Below, in pieces: positions 19,626 through 29,830 of a stretch of 37,360 nt of DNA (positions are counted from its first letter, which is position 1; each line of letters begins with the position of its first letter). Under the pieces are notes generated by a model. It did no database searches. It worked only from the letters and a program-made list of their open reading frames with translations, and was not told the origin of the DNA. The DNA is from Chara braunii. Lineage: Eukaryota; Streptophyta; Charophyceae; Charales; Characeae. The stretch is from NCBI GenBank assembly GCA_003427395.1, contig BFEA01000007.1, forward strand, positions 6,618,815 through 6,656,174, in the 5' to 3' direction. The translations under genes and the position numbers were made by a program.

Positions 19626-21205
19626 CGCAGTGGTACTCTCCTTGCGGAGCCTGATCGCTTTCCTCCAAATCCCTATGCCTTCACCATTTGACTAGAACTG
19701 CAGCTATGCCGCTTTTGACGCTGTGCTCGAACAAAACACATTGCTCCTGTGCTCTATTCAAACCCATGTACTCAACTACCCTATATAGACCTGGTGGTTA
19801 TAGCAATGGCCCATTCCAGTGCTTCTATTCGAATAGAGCACATATCCGTGCTCTAGTTTGGGCACAGCAATACCTGGCGACTTGTGTAGCAATACACAGT
19901 AAAAAGTGCAGCAAGTACAACAACCTGTAGTAGACACAACAACGGTCGTAGCAGAAAACGTCGCTGGATAACACAATCGATTGTACAACAATGGTGCAAC
20001 AAAAGCAACTGCAGTAGACAACTCGCCCAGTGACCAACAGTGCTTCAGTCACACAACATCACTAGTCTACCGAAAACATAGTGGTAGCGACACTCGAGAC
20101 ATAGCCTACTGCTGCGTGAACAAGGTCCTAAGTTGCGTAGTATAACTAGCTGTTGTGGCACCCGACATGTTCCTATCCGCAGGTGCTAAGAAAAGCAAGC
20201 CTACAGTGGTACTACACCAACAAAGAACGAAAGCATTAAAGTCGAGTTCCAAAACGAGAACACACTTTCGCTACTATCAACACAAGCACTCAGAGCCCTC
20301 TTTCCTATCTGGCACTCGGCGCCCTGACTACGGTTATGTGGCTATTCCCAATCCACAAGCAAGTTTGTCATTTCGTGACTCGTCTGCCGCTACTTCAGCT
20401 AACGGTATGAGCAGTGCCTCAGTCAACAGGTTAGCCTCCGCCCTTGTTGCATGTCTCACACTACTTATCAGCTATTGTAAACGAGAGCGATCACTGCTCC
20501 TAAAACCGGAACAGATACATGCCACCAAAGTGGCTTAAAGCCAGACCAAGGAGCGTACAGGGCCTCCAGGTACATATTTTTCTTGCTTGGCACCTCTCTC
20601 TTGCCTCTCGTCGTGCTCTGTAACTTCGCCACCCGATTTTCAGCCTATCTCACCTCGCCGATCCTCCCGAGTACGTGCTTACTCTCCCCGTTCGCAGCCT
20701 GACACTCCTGAACTCCCAACTCCACACTTCTCCGTTGAATGCGCTTGGCTGAGAAAGTGCGATACATCAAGATACCATCCCAATGAGAGCAATACAATGA
20801 ACTCGAGAGCCAAGAATGGATTCTCTCTAGCCATACCAACACTGTACCCAAAGTCGCTTCTACTGTTCGGCGCTCGACGCCCAACCTGTACCGCTCAACC
20901 TAACTAGCCTTCCTACGTTCATGCTACCAGATCCCATCGAAGTTTTGAACTCTAACGCTGTGGACACCGAACCCCTGTGATTACAGGCCGACCACAACGA
21001 GGAGAAGGTAACTGCGATCGCTGGGTGCATTCGAAATGAAATTTACCCCGTTCACACAGCCAAAACGAATCAAGAAAAGAGAATGAATCTTCCCGAAAAG
21101 AAGGGAAAAATACACCCTGCGCGCAATGTCCGTTCCTCGTAGCAAAAGAATCACCCATCGTCTTCAAAATCCGACCCTATAATTGGATTTCCCCACCCTC
21201 AAAAC
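19626..21205. other. No gene seen; interior of the composite repeat
   Basis: Contains 'tgctctattcaaac' (19750) and 'attcgaatagagcac' (19829), related to 36500-36545 on the other strand. A 127-codon frame at 20155-20538 begins with GTG and shows no domain; I do not call it. Confidence 0.5.
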
Positions 21206-21212
21206 GCATCTT

Positions 21213-21600
21213 ACCTCGCTCGAATCCATCGAGGATCGAGCGAGTTTCGAATTTTTCACTCCCGTCTTCTTTCCCTTCTGACACTCTGCGCACGACTTTT
21301 CTCTTCTTCCTCACTTTACACTCCTACCTCCAAAATAACTTCACGAATTGATTCGCCCTGTCTAAAAACCCCATTCTAGTATTTTCACTCGCTCGGTTCT
21401 ACATAGAATCGAGTGAGTTTCTCTCTCTTTCCGTTTCTGCCATAGCCATCCTCCGCCATCTCTCAGCGCAACACCCTTCTACTTTAGCTCCCTAAATACT
21501 AACTTTCCTACCAATCTAACCCCATCATTGCACTCGTCCTGGACTAGAACCCCAAACTCCCTTTGTCACTCGCCCGATTCCGCGAAGAAACGAGCGAGTT
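21213..21600 (+). repeat. Three spaced hairpins with CTCGCTCG/CGAGCGAG stems
   Basis: The hairpins are at about 21216-21242, 21387-21418 and 21569-21600, spaced roughly 170-182 bp. Stems are CTCGCTCGAnTCC/GGATCGAGCGAG and variants; loops differ. A fourth relative occurs at 34408-34437. The spacing and weak similarity between hairpins suggest a decayed tandem array. Confidence 0.7.
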
Positions 21601-21824
21601 GTGCATTTTCAACAGCGTTCACCCGTTTTTCCCACCGTCTCCAATCTGTGAATGCACTCGGCGCGAGATCGCGCCCCGATTTATTCCCACCTTGCGCTGC
21701 TTCCTGCTCCCCCGTTGCCCTTCTTCCTTGCTGCCTCCGTGCTCTCACTCCCATCGCTTCACCCTCCCATTTGTGATGCCAACCTGTGCTCGACACAGAC
21801 CGACCGAGCGTCAATCTTCACAAC

Positions 21825-22088
21825 CAGCGGCCGATGGTTGTGAAAGTGGGAGCCCGCTAAGGAGTGTGTAACACTCACCTGCCGGATCCATCAGCCTGAC
21901 CGGATGGCACTGCAGCGCGCGGGGTGGCTCCATTACTGCGGCCAGTGGGACTACACAGGGCCTGCTGCAACCCCGCAGCGTGAGCTAGGTGCAACGGGTC
22001 CTGTTACAGATCGTTAGTGGTAGTAGCGAAATTCTTCAAATGAGGACTTTAAAGACCGGAGCAGAGACGGTTCCATGTGAACGCAACC
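21825..22088 (+). pseudogene. 28S (large-subunit) rRNA fragment, diverged
   Basis: The string 'cgctaaggagtgtgtaac' followed by 'actcacctgccg' (21855-21884) is a universally conserved eukaryotic LSU rRNA stretch. About 130 bp on come 'tggtagtagcgaaattcttc', 'aaatgaggacttta' and 'ggttccatgtgaac' (to 22083), in the correct order and at roughly the right distance for 28S. Many substitutions, and the loss of homology on both sides, show a pseudogene fragment and not part of a working rDNA unit. The sequence downstream of 22088 is not rRNA. Confidence 0.85.
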
Positions 22089-22600
22089 TGCCGCAGTCTC
22101 GCTGCGGTCTCCCCACAAATGCCCCGGGCCGCTCCACCCTGCTGCGCCCGGGCATGGTCCTCCACTCTTTGGGACTCGATGGCATGCTCACACTCAAACC
22201 TCTCTCAGCAGATCATGGTCGGCGGACGCTGCACCCGTGGCAACCTCCGCGACTCAGGTTTCTTCCGCTTCGTGGGCCAAACACCCACTGGCCTTCATGC
22301 AAGTTGACCTCCTCAGCCCGTATCTCAACGCGCACAAGATGGAGAATTTTCGTCGATGCCCCTTTGTCCGACGATGCAGCAACTGAGCCAGGCCCGTTGG
22401 TCCAACATCGGCCTCGAAATCGATCATCGATTCAAAGGCATCAATAAAATAAAGGCAGAAAAAACAATAATAAAGATAAAGTCGGATGCGAGCGAACACA
22501 AAAAGGTAAGGGAACCGGGGGCCACGCCTGGTTGCGCCTCACCGTCGACACCCCGCGCGCGCCGTCAAGCGGATGAGGCCGCACTGGTGCGACTTGCAGA
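22089..22600. other. No gene seen
   Basis: GC-rich for this window, with a 152-codon frame at 21989-22447 that begins inside the rRNA fragment. No recognisable domain. Confidence 0.5.
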
Positions 22601-22607
22601 AAACACG

Positions 22608-22633
22608 CCAAATACCCTTGTAAGGGTATTTGG
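22608..22633. repeat. Perfect 12-bp palindrome
   Basis: CCAAATACCCTT, then GT, then AAGGGTATTTGG: a perfect hairpin with a 2-nt spacer just upstream of the polypyrimidine block. Confidence 0.85.
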
Positions 22634-22677
22634 TATGACACCGCCATCCCCGAGCACTTTTTTTTTTTTTTGTCGGT

Positions 22678-22857
22678 CTACCTTCTTCTTCTTGTTCTTC
22701 TCGTCATCCTCCACCGCCAATCATCATCATCATCATCTTCTTCTCCTTCTTAGTCCCACCTTCTTTTTCTTCTTTTTCTTCTTTTTCTTCTTCTTCTTTT
22801 TCTTCTTCTTCTTCTTCTTCTTCTTTTCCTCCTCCTCCTCCTCCGCATCTTCTTCTG

Positions 22858-22888
<31 letters not shown>

Positions 22889-23351
22889 TACTTCTTCTTG
22901 CCCCCTCCCTGCCCGCCATCCCTGAGCACTTATTATTTTATTTTTTTTGTCGGTTTACCATCTTCTTCTTCTGCTTCTCGCCGTTGTTTGCCCATCCTTT
23001 CTCGCCATCCTCCACCACCAATCATCATCATCATCATCTTCTTCTCCTTCTTAGTTCGACCTTTTTTTTTTTCTTCTTATTCTTCCTCTTTTCCTCCTCC
23101 TCCTTCGCATCTTCTTCTTCGTCCTCTTCTTCTTCTTCTTCTTCTTCTTCTTCTTCTTCTTCTTCTTCTTCTTCTACTTCTACTTCTTCTTCTTCTCGCC
23201 GTTGTTTGCCCATCCTTTCTCGCCATCCTCCACCGCCAATCATCATTATCATCATCTTCTCCTTCTTAGTCCGACCTTTTTCTTCTTTTTCTTCTTCTTC
23301 TTCTTCTTCTTCTTCTTCTTCTTCTCCTCGCCCTCCTTCGCATCTTCTTTT

Positions 23352-23383
<32 letters not shown>

Positions 23384-23532
23384 TTCTTCTTCTTCTTCTT
23401 CTTCTTCTTCTTCTTCTTCTTCTCGCCGTTGTTTCTTATCCCCTGTCCGCCATCCTCCACGACCAATCATCATCATCATCATCTTTTTCTCCTTCTTAGT
23501 CCCACCTTCTTCTTCTTCTTCTTCTTCTTCAC
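22678..23532. repeat. CTT polypyrimidine block with four embedded copies of a unit
   Basis: (CTT)n runs alternate with a unit containing 'cgccatcctccaccgccaa' and (TCA)n. The unit's TCATCAT begins at 22721, 23022, 23240 and 23467 (spacing 301, 218, 227). The unit also carries 'ctccttcttagtc'. All long frames here are Ser/Phe/Leu or Lys/Glu artefacts. Confidence 0.93.
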
Positions 23533-23592
23533 GTGTCCCACAAACATCCACTATATCCCACTTTGTTTGTTTGTTTGTTTGTTGTTGTTGTT

Positions 23593-23593
<1 letters not shown>

Positions 23594-23625
<32 letters not shown>
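23594..23625. repeat. T32 homopolymer
   Basis: Follows (GTT)n. It could be the A tail, in reverse, of a retroposed sequence, but no partner was seen. Confidence 0.9.
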
Positions 23626-23699
23626 CGAGGGGTTGAAAGGGGGGCCAAGGGGGGTGCGTTCGGTGATTGTTGGCGAGTGCTTCCACAAGTTGCTGTTCA

Positions 23700-26600
23700 A
23701 TGGCGGGCAGTGGCGGCACTGGTGTTGCAGCAGGCGGTGGGAGTGGTGAATTCGGAAGGAGGAGACCTTCATGATCGACAGACAAAGGAAAGGCCAGTGC
23801 CGGTACCAGTGCTCCTGCGTCTGGGGTGACTGCAAAGGATCCCATGCCGGCGTCAGACCCCTCTCTGTTTGTTCCTTAGGATGACACGAGGCAACAACAA
23901 ATGCAGTGCACTCGGGACGTGTGGAAATACGTTATACAAGGTCAAGAAACCCTGTCGAAGGGTCGAGGAAAGTATTGGCTGAAGTGCCGGCTATGCACGC
24001 AAATTTGGAGGGGTACGAGCACAAGGGCAGTGGAACACTTTTTGAAGTTGTTGAAGCCGTGTCCCTTGAGGACAGGTGAGATGGTGCACAAGCTCGTGGT
24101 CGCCGGTGAGAAGGTGCTGCCGAGCGACAAGAAAACGCATTACCTCTTGAAGAACTATAGGCAGTTGCATGGCATTGAGGAAGGGGGGGTGACTGTGACG
24201 GAGACTCAGGACGTGGAGCCGCCCGTTTGCGAGTACGAGGAGCCGCAACCACCAACCACTGCGGGGATGACACCACCGAAAACAGCTTCCCGAACAGAGC
24301 CGGTCGCCGCTTCAGACTACGGGCTTGCGGAAGGTTCAAGGTCAAACACGAGGGTGGCATCATTGCAGTAGACATCAATCAAGAGATGGGTGGACAACAA
24401 TGCACAGAAGAAGCTGGATATTGCGTGGGTGGAGGCGATGTTCCGTGTTGGCATTGCGTTCAACTTCCTGAACTTTGACACGAAGCAGAAGCTCCACGAA
24501 GTTTACTTGGAAGTGGCGAATGCGCGATCGAAGGTCAAGCTGCCCTCGTACAAGCATATGAGAACGGTGATGCTTGACTTCATCTACTTACGAATTCAAA
24601 AGCAAGTGCATCCTTTGACAACCTATTGGGATGAATCTTGCTGTACATTCATCACGGACGGGTCATCCGACCGTCGAGAGCGCCCTGTCATGAACTTCTT
24701 GGCAGCGGGGGAGAAGGGTGCAGTTCTGGTGGCCACAATGTCAATGACGGCAAGGAAGGAAACAACGCAGGCGTTGGCAAAGTTGTGGGAGCAGATCATG
24801 AGGGAGATAGGGGTGCGTCGCATCAACGCGATCTGCACCGACAATGCCGAGGTGAACAAGAAGGCTGCTCAGATTCTGGAGCGCCGCACTGACAAAGACA
24901 TTGCAAGGATTCCATGGGTTCCTTGCGTTGCGCATTGTTGCAGCCTTTTGCTGCGAGACTTCAACAAGCTAGACTGGGTGAAGACCACTGTCAAGAGAGG
25001 CCACACTATTGTGAAGTTGATCCAGAACCACCACTCCACGAATAGCCTGATGATGTCCATGGACGATTCCCTGACATTGCTTCGTCCCACAAAAGTTTGG
25101 TTCGGGTCAGTGTACATGATGTTGGAGAGGCTTCTGAACAGGAAGGCAGTGCTGTCGGATATGGTGGATCGGAAAAATGCAGCACGGTGGACGGGGATCC
25201 GTTGGTCCACTGCAAAGTTGAAGTCAAAAGCGGACCTGGTTTACTTCACCATGAGGAGAGACGGCTGGTGGATGGAGTTGAAGAAGGTGGTCGATGTAAT
25301 GGAACCGTTGTACAACCTTCTTAGGAGGATGGATCGGGATGGAACATCGTCGACAAACCTTGTCGAATACGACGATCTGATCGAAAGGAAACTGGCTCAT
25401 GTTGTTCTCACTGAGGAGCAGCGGGCGAGCGTCATGGAGAAAGCCAGAGATCGGGTGAAGATTATGCGGCAGCCAGTACATGCACTGGCGTTTCTTCTGG
25501 ACCCGCGCTGGAGAAATCCACGGTGGCTCTATGATCGGGACAATGCAATTGTGTAGAACGCGATGCGTTACCTGCAGAGACACGTTGAAGGTCCTTGGAA
25601 AGGGCCAGACCACCTTGACGTTTTGGGTGACCTGCACGAGTTTCACAAGGAGCACATGCCGAACGGGCCCAAGAGAAAGGACAAGAAGATGTGGGAGCCT
25701 GATGCGAAGGTTGATTGCGAGAAGCTCACACCGTCAGAGTGGTGGGCGACTTATGGTGGCGATGTCCCCGACTTGCAGTCCATTGCCATCAAAGTAATGG
25801 GCATGTCGAGTACAACAACACCGACTGAGAGGAATTGGTCGTCCATGGACTTCGTGCATTCGAAAAGGAGGAACAACTTGAAGCCCGAAACATTGGAGAA
25901 GTTGGTGTACATCCATTGGAACATGCAACTATTGCGTGTTGCCAACAACGGCGGTGCCAACGACGAGGGCTACGTCAATCTGTGGATTTCGTTCTTCGAG
26001 GCTATTCCGGAGCCAGACGAGAACGATGGATCTATCTTGAGGGGCCCTGAGGACGAAACTGAGAAGGCGGATGAGGAGTTGGTGCGACAAAGTAGCTTCG
26101 TGAAGACACTGAAGGGAAGGATTGCAAAGAAGCTCGAGGACGAAGAGGACTAGTGCACCGACGACAATGACTTGGATGATGAGTTGTGGAAGGGGAAGTT
26201 TGGATTGTCGGATGAGACGAGCGGCGCGGACGAGGAGGAGGATGAAAGTGATTCCGATTTTGAGCTGGGAACCCAGCCATCGGTCCCGGGCACTACTTAC
26301 GTTGGTAGGAGAGAACCTGCAGGGCGTCGGAGGGAGAAGCAGCCCGCGGTCTCTACACAGGCCCGGAGGGAAAGCTCCTCCCGATACCATCCTCAGTCCG
26401 ACGTTGAGTTCCATCACATGGACACAGACATCGAGTTGCTGCTGCAAAGAGGTCCGGTTGATGAAGATGAGGCGGAGGCCGACCGTGCAAAGGCATTAGC
26501 AGATCACGATAGAGATGCCATCCAAAAACGGATCATGGAAGATGATGCCCGACGCACAACAATCCCAACTCGGAGGGAGATTAAGAGATGCAAGAAGAAG

Positions 26601-27557
26601 GTTGGGGAAAAGGAACCGGAGACACGTCGGCCATCGGACGCTGTGCAAGAGCGAGAAGAGGAAGAGCAACAGCAAAGTGGACCGGTTTTGAAGGTGGCGG
26701 ACCAGCAAGAGGCGAAGCACCGCAAAGAGGCGGACCAGCAAGAGGCGGACCAGCAAGAGGCGGAGCACCGCAAAGAGGCGGAGGAGAAGGACCAGCAAGA
26801 AGACAAGGACGACATGGACCACCTACAAGAGGCAGAGATGGAGCACGGAGAAGAGGACGAGGAGATGGAGCATGAAGAGGACGAGGAGGGGATGGAGAGT
26901 CAAGGAGTGGAGGAGGCCATGGAACAGCAAGAAGACGCGGAGGGCATGGATCAACAGGACATGTGTAGACTCCCCTGCCTGCAGTGAACGACGAAGAAGA
27001 GCACCAGCCTGCAAGAAGTGGAGGAGGCCATGGAACAGCAAGAAGTGGAGGGCATGAATCCATTGGAACATGCAGCACAACGTGGATGACGTGGACGACG
27101 AAGGGCCATGGAGACGCGTCCAACGTCATCCACGTTGTGCTGCAAGAAGACGCGGAGGGCATGGATCAACAGGACATGAGCAGCAAGAAGACGAAGAGGA
27201 GCACCAGCGTGCAGTGAAGACTGTGTACACACGTAGGCAACGACCGGTTGTGTCTGCACAGTCTGTCAAGAACTCACCTGACTTCCCTCCCAGCAATGAG
27301 GCTGTCCAACATGACAACCTGTGGGTGAGCAGGGTGGGGAGGAAGAGGAAGGAACTGGTGGAGGATGCTGCTGCGAAGCCTAAGCGTGCTCGTGGCAGGC
27401 CCCGCAAGCCGAAGACCGCTGAAGCCGGTGCAAAAAAAAAAAAAAAAACATTCGCCAGCACAAGGCTCGCGCGGAGGTTGTGGAGGATGACCCCGATTTA
27501 GATAACTGCAGTGAACGGTCATCTGAATTCGAGGGAAGCCACTCCGATGGCGAATGA
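23700..27557 (+). pseudogene. hAT-family transposase (BED/DUF659 type), inactivated
   Basis: Frame 0 is open from ATG 23700 to TGA 26985 except for five stops: TGA 23772, TAG 23877, 24369, 25554 and 26151. Domains in order, numbered from 23700: a Gly/Ser-rich leader; a BED-type zinc finger at about 70-125 (W75, C96, C99, H113, C121); the DUF659/hAT catalytic core with FITDGSSD (D320) and ICTDNA (D381); the CVAH pair of hAT proteins (C409, H412); and the C-terminal dimerisation motif PTERNWSSMDFVHSKRR near 710. A Glu/Gln-rich tail follows, with repeats of the type DQQEAEHRKEA. After 26987 the frame is scrambled, but a second piece (about 27190-27557) encodes the AT hook RARGRPRKPK and an acidic end; a 16-20 nt A run near 27431 separates its two frames. 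It is a DNA transposase, hence nuclear cut-and-paste. No terminal inverted repeats were identified. Confidence 0.88.
27068..27142. repeat. Inverted repeat inside the hAT tail
   Basis: GCAGCACAACGTGGATGACG (from 27068) and CGTCATCCACGTTGTGCTGC (27123-27142) are exact inverted 20-mers, and similarity continues a few bases inward. The direct repeats 'gaggccatggaacagcaaga' and 'gagggcatgga' cluster around it. This local rearrangement probably caused the loss of reading frame after 26987. Confidence 0.8.
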
Positions 27558-27571
27558 GGTCGCCGTGAGAG

Positions 27572-27591
27572 TGTGTGTGTGTGTGCGTGTG

Positions 27592-27651
<60 letters not shown>

Positions 27652-27652
27652 N
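27572..27652. repeat. (GT)n microsatellite ending in an N
   Basis: About 40 GT or GC/GT units, then N at 27652 before the satellite. Length unreliable. Confidence 0.95.
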
Positions 27653-28090
27653 GGGGTCAGGACCTGCCGCTTTGCTGACTGCTTGGACATTGAGACGGGG
27701 CGGGGTCAGGACCTGCCGCTTTGCTGACTGCTTGGACATTAAAACGGGGCGGGGCAGGACTTGAAGCTTTGCTGATTGCTTGGACATTGAGACGGGGCGG
27801 GGTCAGGTCCTGCAGCTTTGCGTTTTGCCTAAGATATTGAAATGGGGCTGGTGATGAGGTCCTTCACACTGATCCGGTCGCTTTGTTGTTTGCCTAAGAC
27901 ATTGAAATGGGGCTGGAGTTGAGGTCCTTCAGACTGATCCGGTCACTTTGCTGTTTGCCTAAGACATTGAAATGGGGCTGGAAATGAGGTCCTTCAGACT
28001 GATCCGGTCGCTTTGGTGTTTGCCTAAGACATTGAGATGGGGTTGGAGATGAGGTCCTTCAGACTGATCCGGTCGCCTTGCTAAGTGAGT
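27653..28090 (+). repeat. G-rich satellite: 49-bp and 65-bp unit types
   Basis: 'gacatt' recurs at 27686, 27735, 27783 and 27833 (48-50 bp), then 27898, 27963 and 28028 (65 bp). The short type carries 'gagacggggcggggtcagg'; the long type carries 'gaaatggggctggagatgag' and 'ctgatccggtcgctttg'. The same satellite closes the window at 37137-37360. Confidence 0.93.
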
Positions 28091-29407
28091 CAGTTTTGCT
28101 TGTTGACAAAGGTCTGACTTTTCTCCTTGTGAGGATAGTCCAGGCTAGTGTGTTGATGATTGCATGGGGTCTGACTGGGAACAACCTGGAAAATAAAAAT
28201 TAACTAAGTAAGATACAGGATTAATGTTTTCGGATCAGGACACACGAAAGATGAAAACTTAGGATGAACGAACCCTTGTTTTGAATTGGCTGAATGCATT
28301 GTGGACTTGATATGCTTGCTGACAATGACTTGTCTTTTGTTCAGGCTCTGTCTGTTTTCTGCATAATAGGGTAGTTTCTTAGTGCTCGCCCTATGCTTGA
28401 GCGATAGGCAGGTAGGTGCTCACCTTTGTTTTTGCATTTGTTTTCTTATGCATGATTATTTTTGATAGAACATTGGCTAGTGCAAGGAACATGAATGTGG
28501 ACGAAGCACAAAAATCCAAATTGCAAAATCACGCTGAAGTCCAAGTAGTCAAAGCAAGAGCAAATAGCACAATGGAACCGAGTAACCATCCAGTTGAGAA
28601 CGATGCAAAAGAATTGTGAGTCAATGTCCAAGTCGAATCGGGTAACACCAACAGCGTAACCCAATGTAGCTCTCTCTCTTGAATGGCGCCAGGCGCCCTA
28701 TCTACTCTACAACCTAACACTACAACTACAACATGGAAGCAACTAGACAACTTGACGACCAACGAGTGATGATGTCAATACCAATGCCGACTTCCTCTCC
28801 ACCAGGTACGTCTCTCTCTTAACCCCCACTCTCCCTTGTTATCCCACACAACGCCCTTCACTTCCCGAAGAACCACCTTTGCCCTCACCTCCCTCTGTGC
28901 CCACAGGCAGCCCGACTATTGCCGCCAGCGCCCTGCGCCCAGGCTGCGCCCTACCGCTTAGCGCCAGCCTGCCTTCTTCTTAGCCTAACGCAGCGCAGCT
29001 CAGCACAACACCTCGCAGCTTCAGCGTGCCGACATTGCTCGCAATGCTCTACCTATATGCCCAGCAGCGTGAGGGCGGCCTCGTTTCAGCCTGTGCCTGG
29101 GTCCCGGTAACTGTGCCCAGATCCAATGCAGATAAGGGCCCAGGCCGTACAATTGTGCTTCTTACATCAAGCCCTTTGTCCAGATTCAGATAGTGGGCTG
29201 GTTTCCCACTGGCATTTTCGGCCTCTATGTCCAGCATGCAATGTCGGCCTCACGTTTATGCGCCCAGGGCCTAACTAATTATGAGGCCCTGGTCCTTCTG
29301 CATTTGCAGGGATCTGGTACTCGGTGCACTCCAACCAACTGGCGTGCGGCAACTGTCTGGACCCCACTTCGTGAAATGTTGCAAAAAGGCCTCTCGTTGA
29401 TTTGCTA
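28091..29407. other. No gene seen
   Basis: Two frames of 60-70 codons (28416-28619 and 28919-29110) have no domain. The sequence is part of the opposite-strand composite repeat between the satellite and the 121-bp-type units. Confidence 0.5.
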
Positions 29408-29430
29408 GCCCGCCTTCACTTAGGGCGGGC
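29408..29430. repeat. GC-rich hairpin
   Basis: GCCCGCC (29408-29414) pairs with GGCGGGC (29424-29430) around a 9-nt loop. It resembles a terminator hairpin, but this is a eukaryotic repeat and no T run follows. Confidence 0.6.
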
Positions 29431-29520
29431 ACTAGGCTTGCTGGGGGTCTTAGCCCAGAACATGTACATCACGGCAAGGCCCCTTTGAGGGCTCAATCGT
29501 CACACTAGCCTCTTAGTTAG

Positions 29521-29830
29521 TAGAAGTTTTTGGGAGCCTCTTTTCCTTAAGGGAGAAGCTGCCAAAATTTTTACTAATACTCAAAGTTAATCAAGTCTTA
29601 GGGAGGTCAGCTAGGATATGATACAATTTAGTCTTCGGAGACAGTAGGAATTTTGGAAGTCTTCCTTTCTAAAGGAAGTGTTGTCGAAATTTTTACTGAA
29701 ACAAAAAAGTTAGTTTATTTTCAGATATTTTTAGAGTTTTAGAGTCATGAGTTTTTTTGAGATTTGGTATAGTAAATATTATTCAAGTACACTTCCCTAA
29801 AAGAAGTGCTGCCAAAATTTTTGGGATTTT
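29521..29830 (-). repeat. Inverted relatives of the 121-bp array, about three units
   Basis: 'gctgccaaaatttttact' (29570), 'gttgtcgaaatttttactg' (29681) and 'gctgccaaaatttttggg' (29807) match the reverse complement of the cores in 17620-18160. The flanking 'cctttctaaaggaag' matches the array's 'cctttagaaaagaag' in reverse. Spacing is close to 120 bp. Confidence 0.8.

Noticed and set aside
20155-20538. 127-codon protein-coding gene
   Set aside because: No ATG start, no recognisable domain, and it lies within the composite repeat.
22356-23845. Long frames on both strands in the CTT block
   Set aside because: Simple-repeat artefacts. The same stretch is open in several frames at once.
8248-26153. 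Programmed stop readthrough or stop-codon reassignment explaining the in-frame TAG/TGA codons
   Set aside because: The bases after the stops do not match known leaky contexts, both genes use TGA as well as TAG, and two unrelated dead elements share the pattern. Deamination decay is simpler.
29408-29430. Rho-independent terminator
   Set aside because: The hairpin lacks a T run and the window is eukaryotic.
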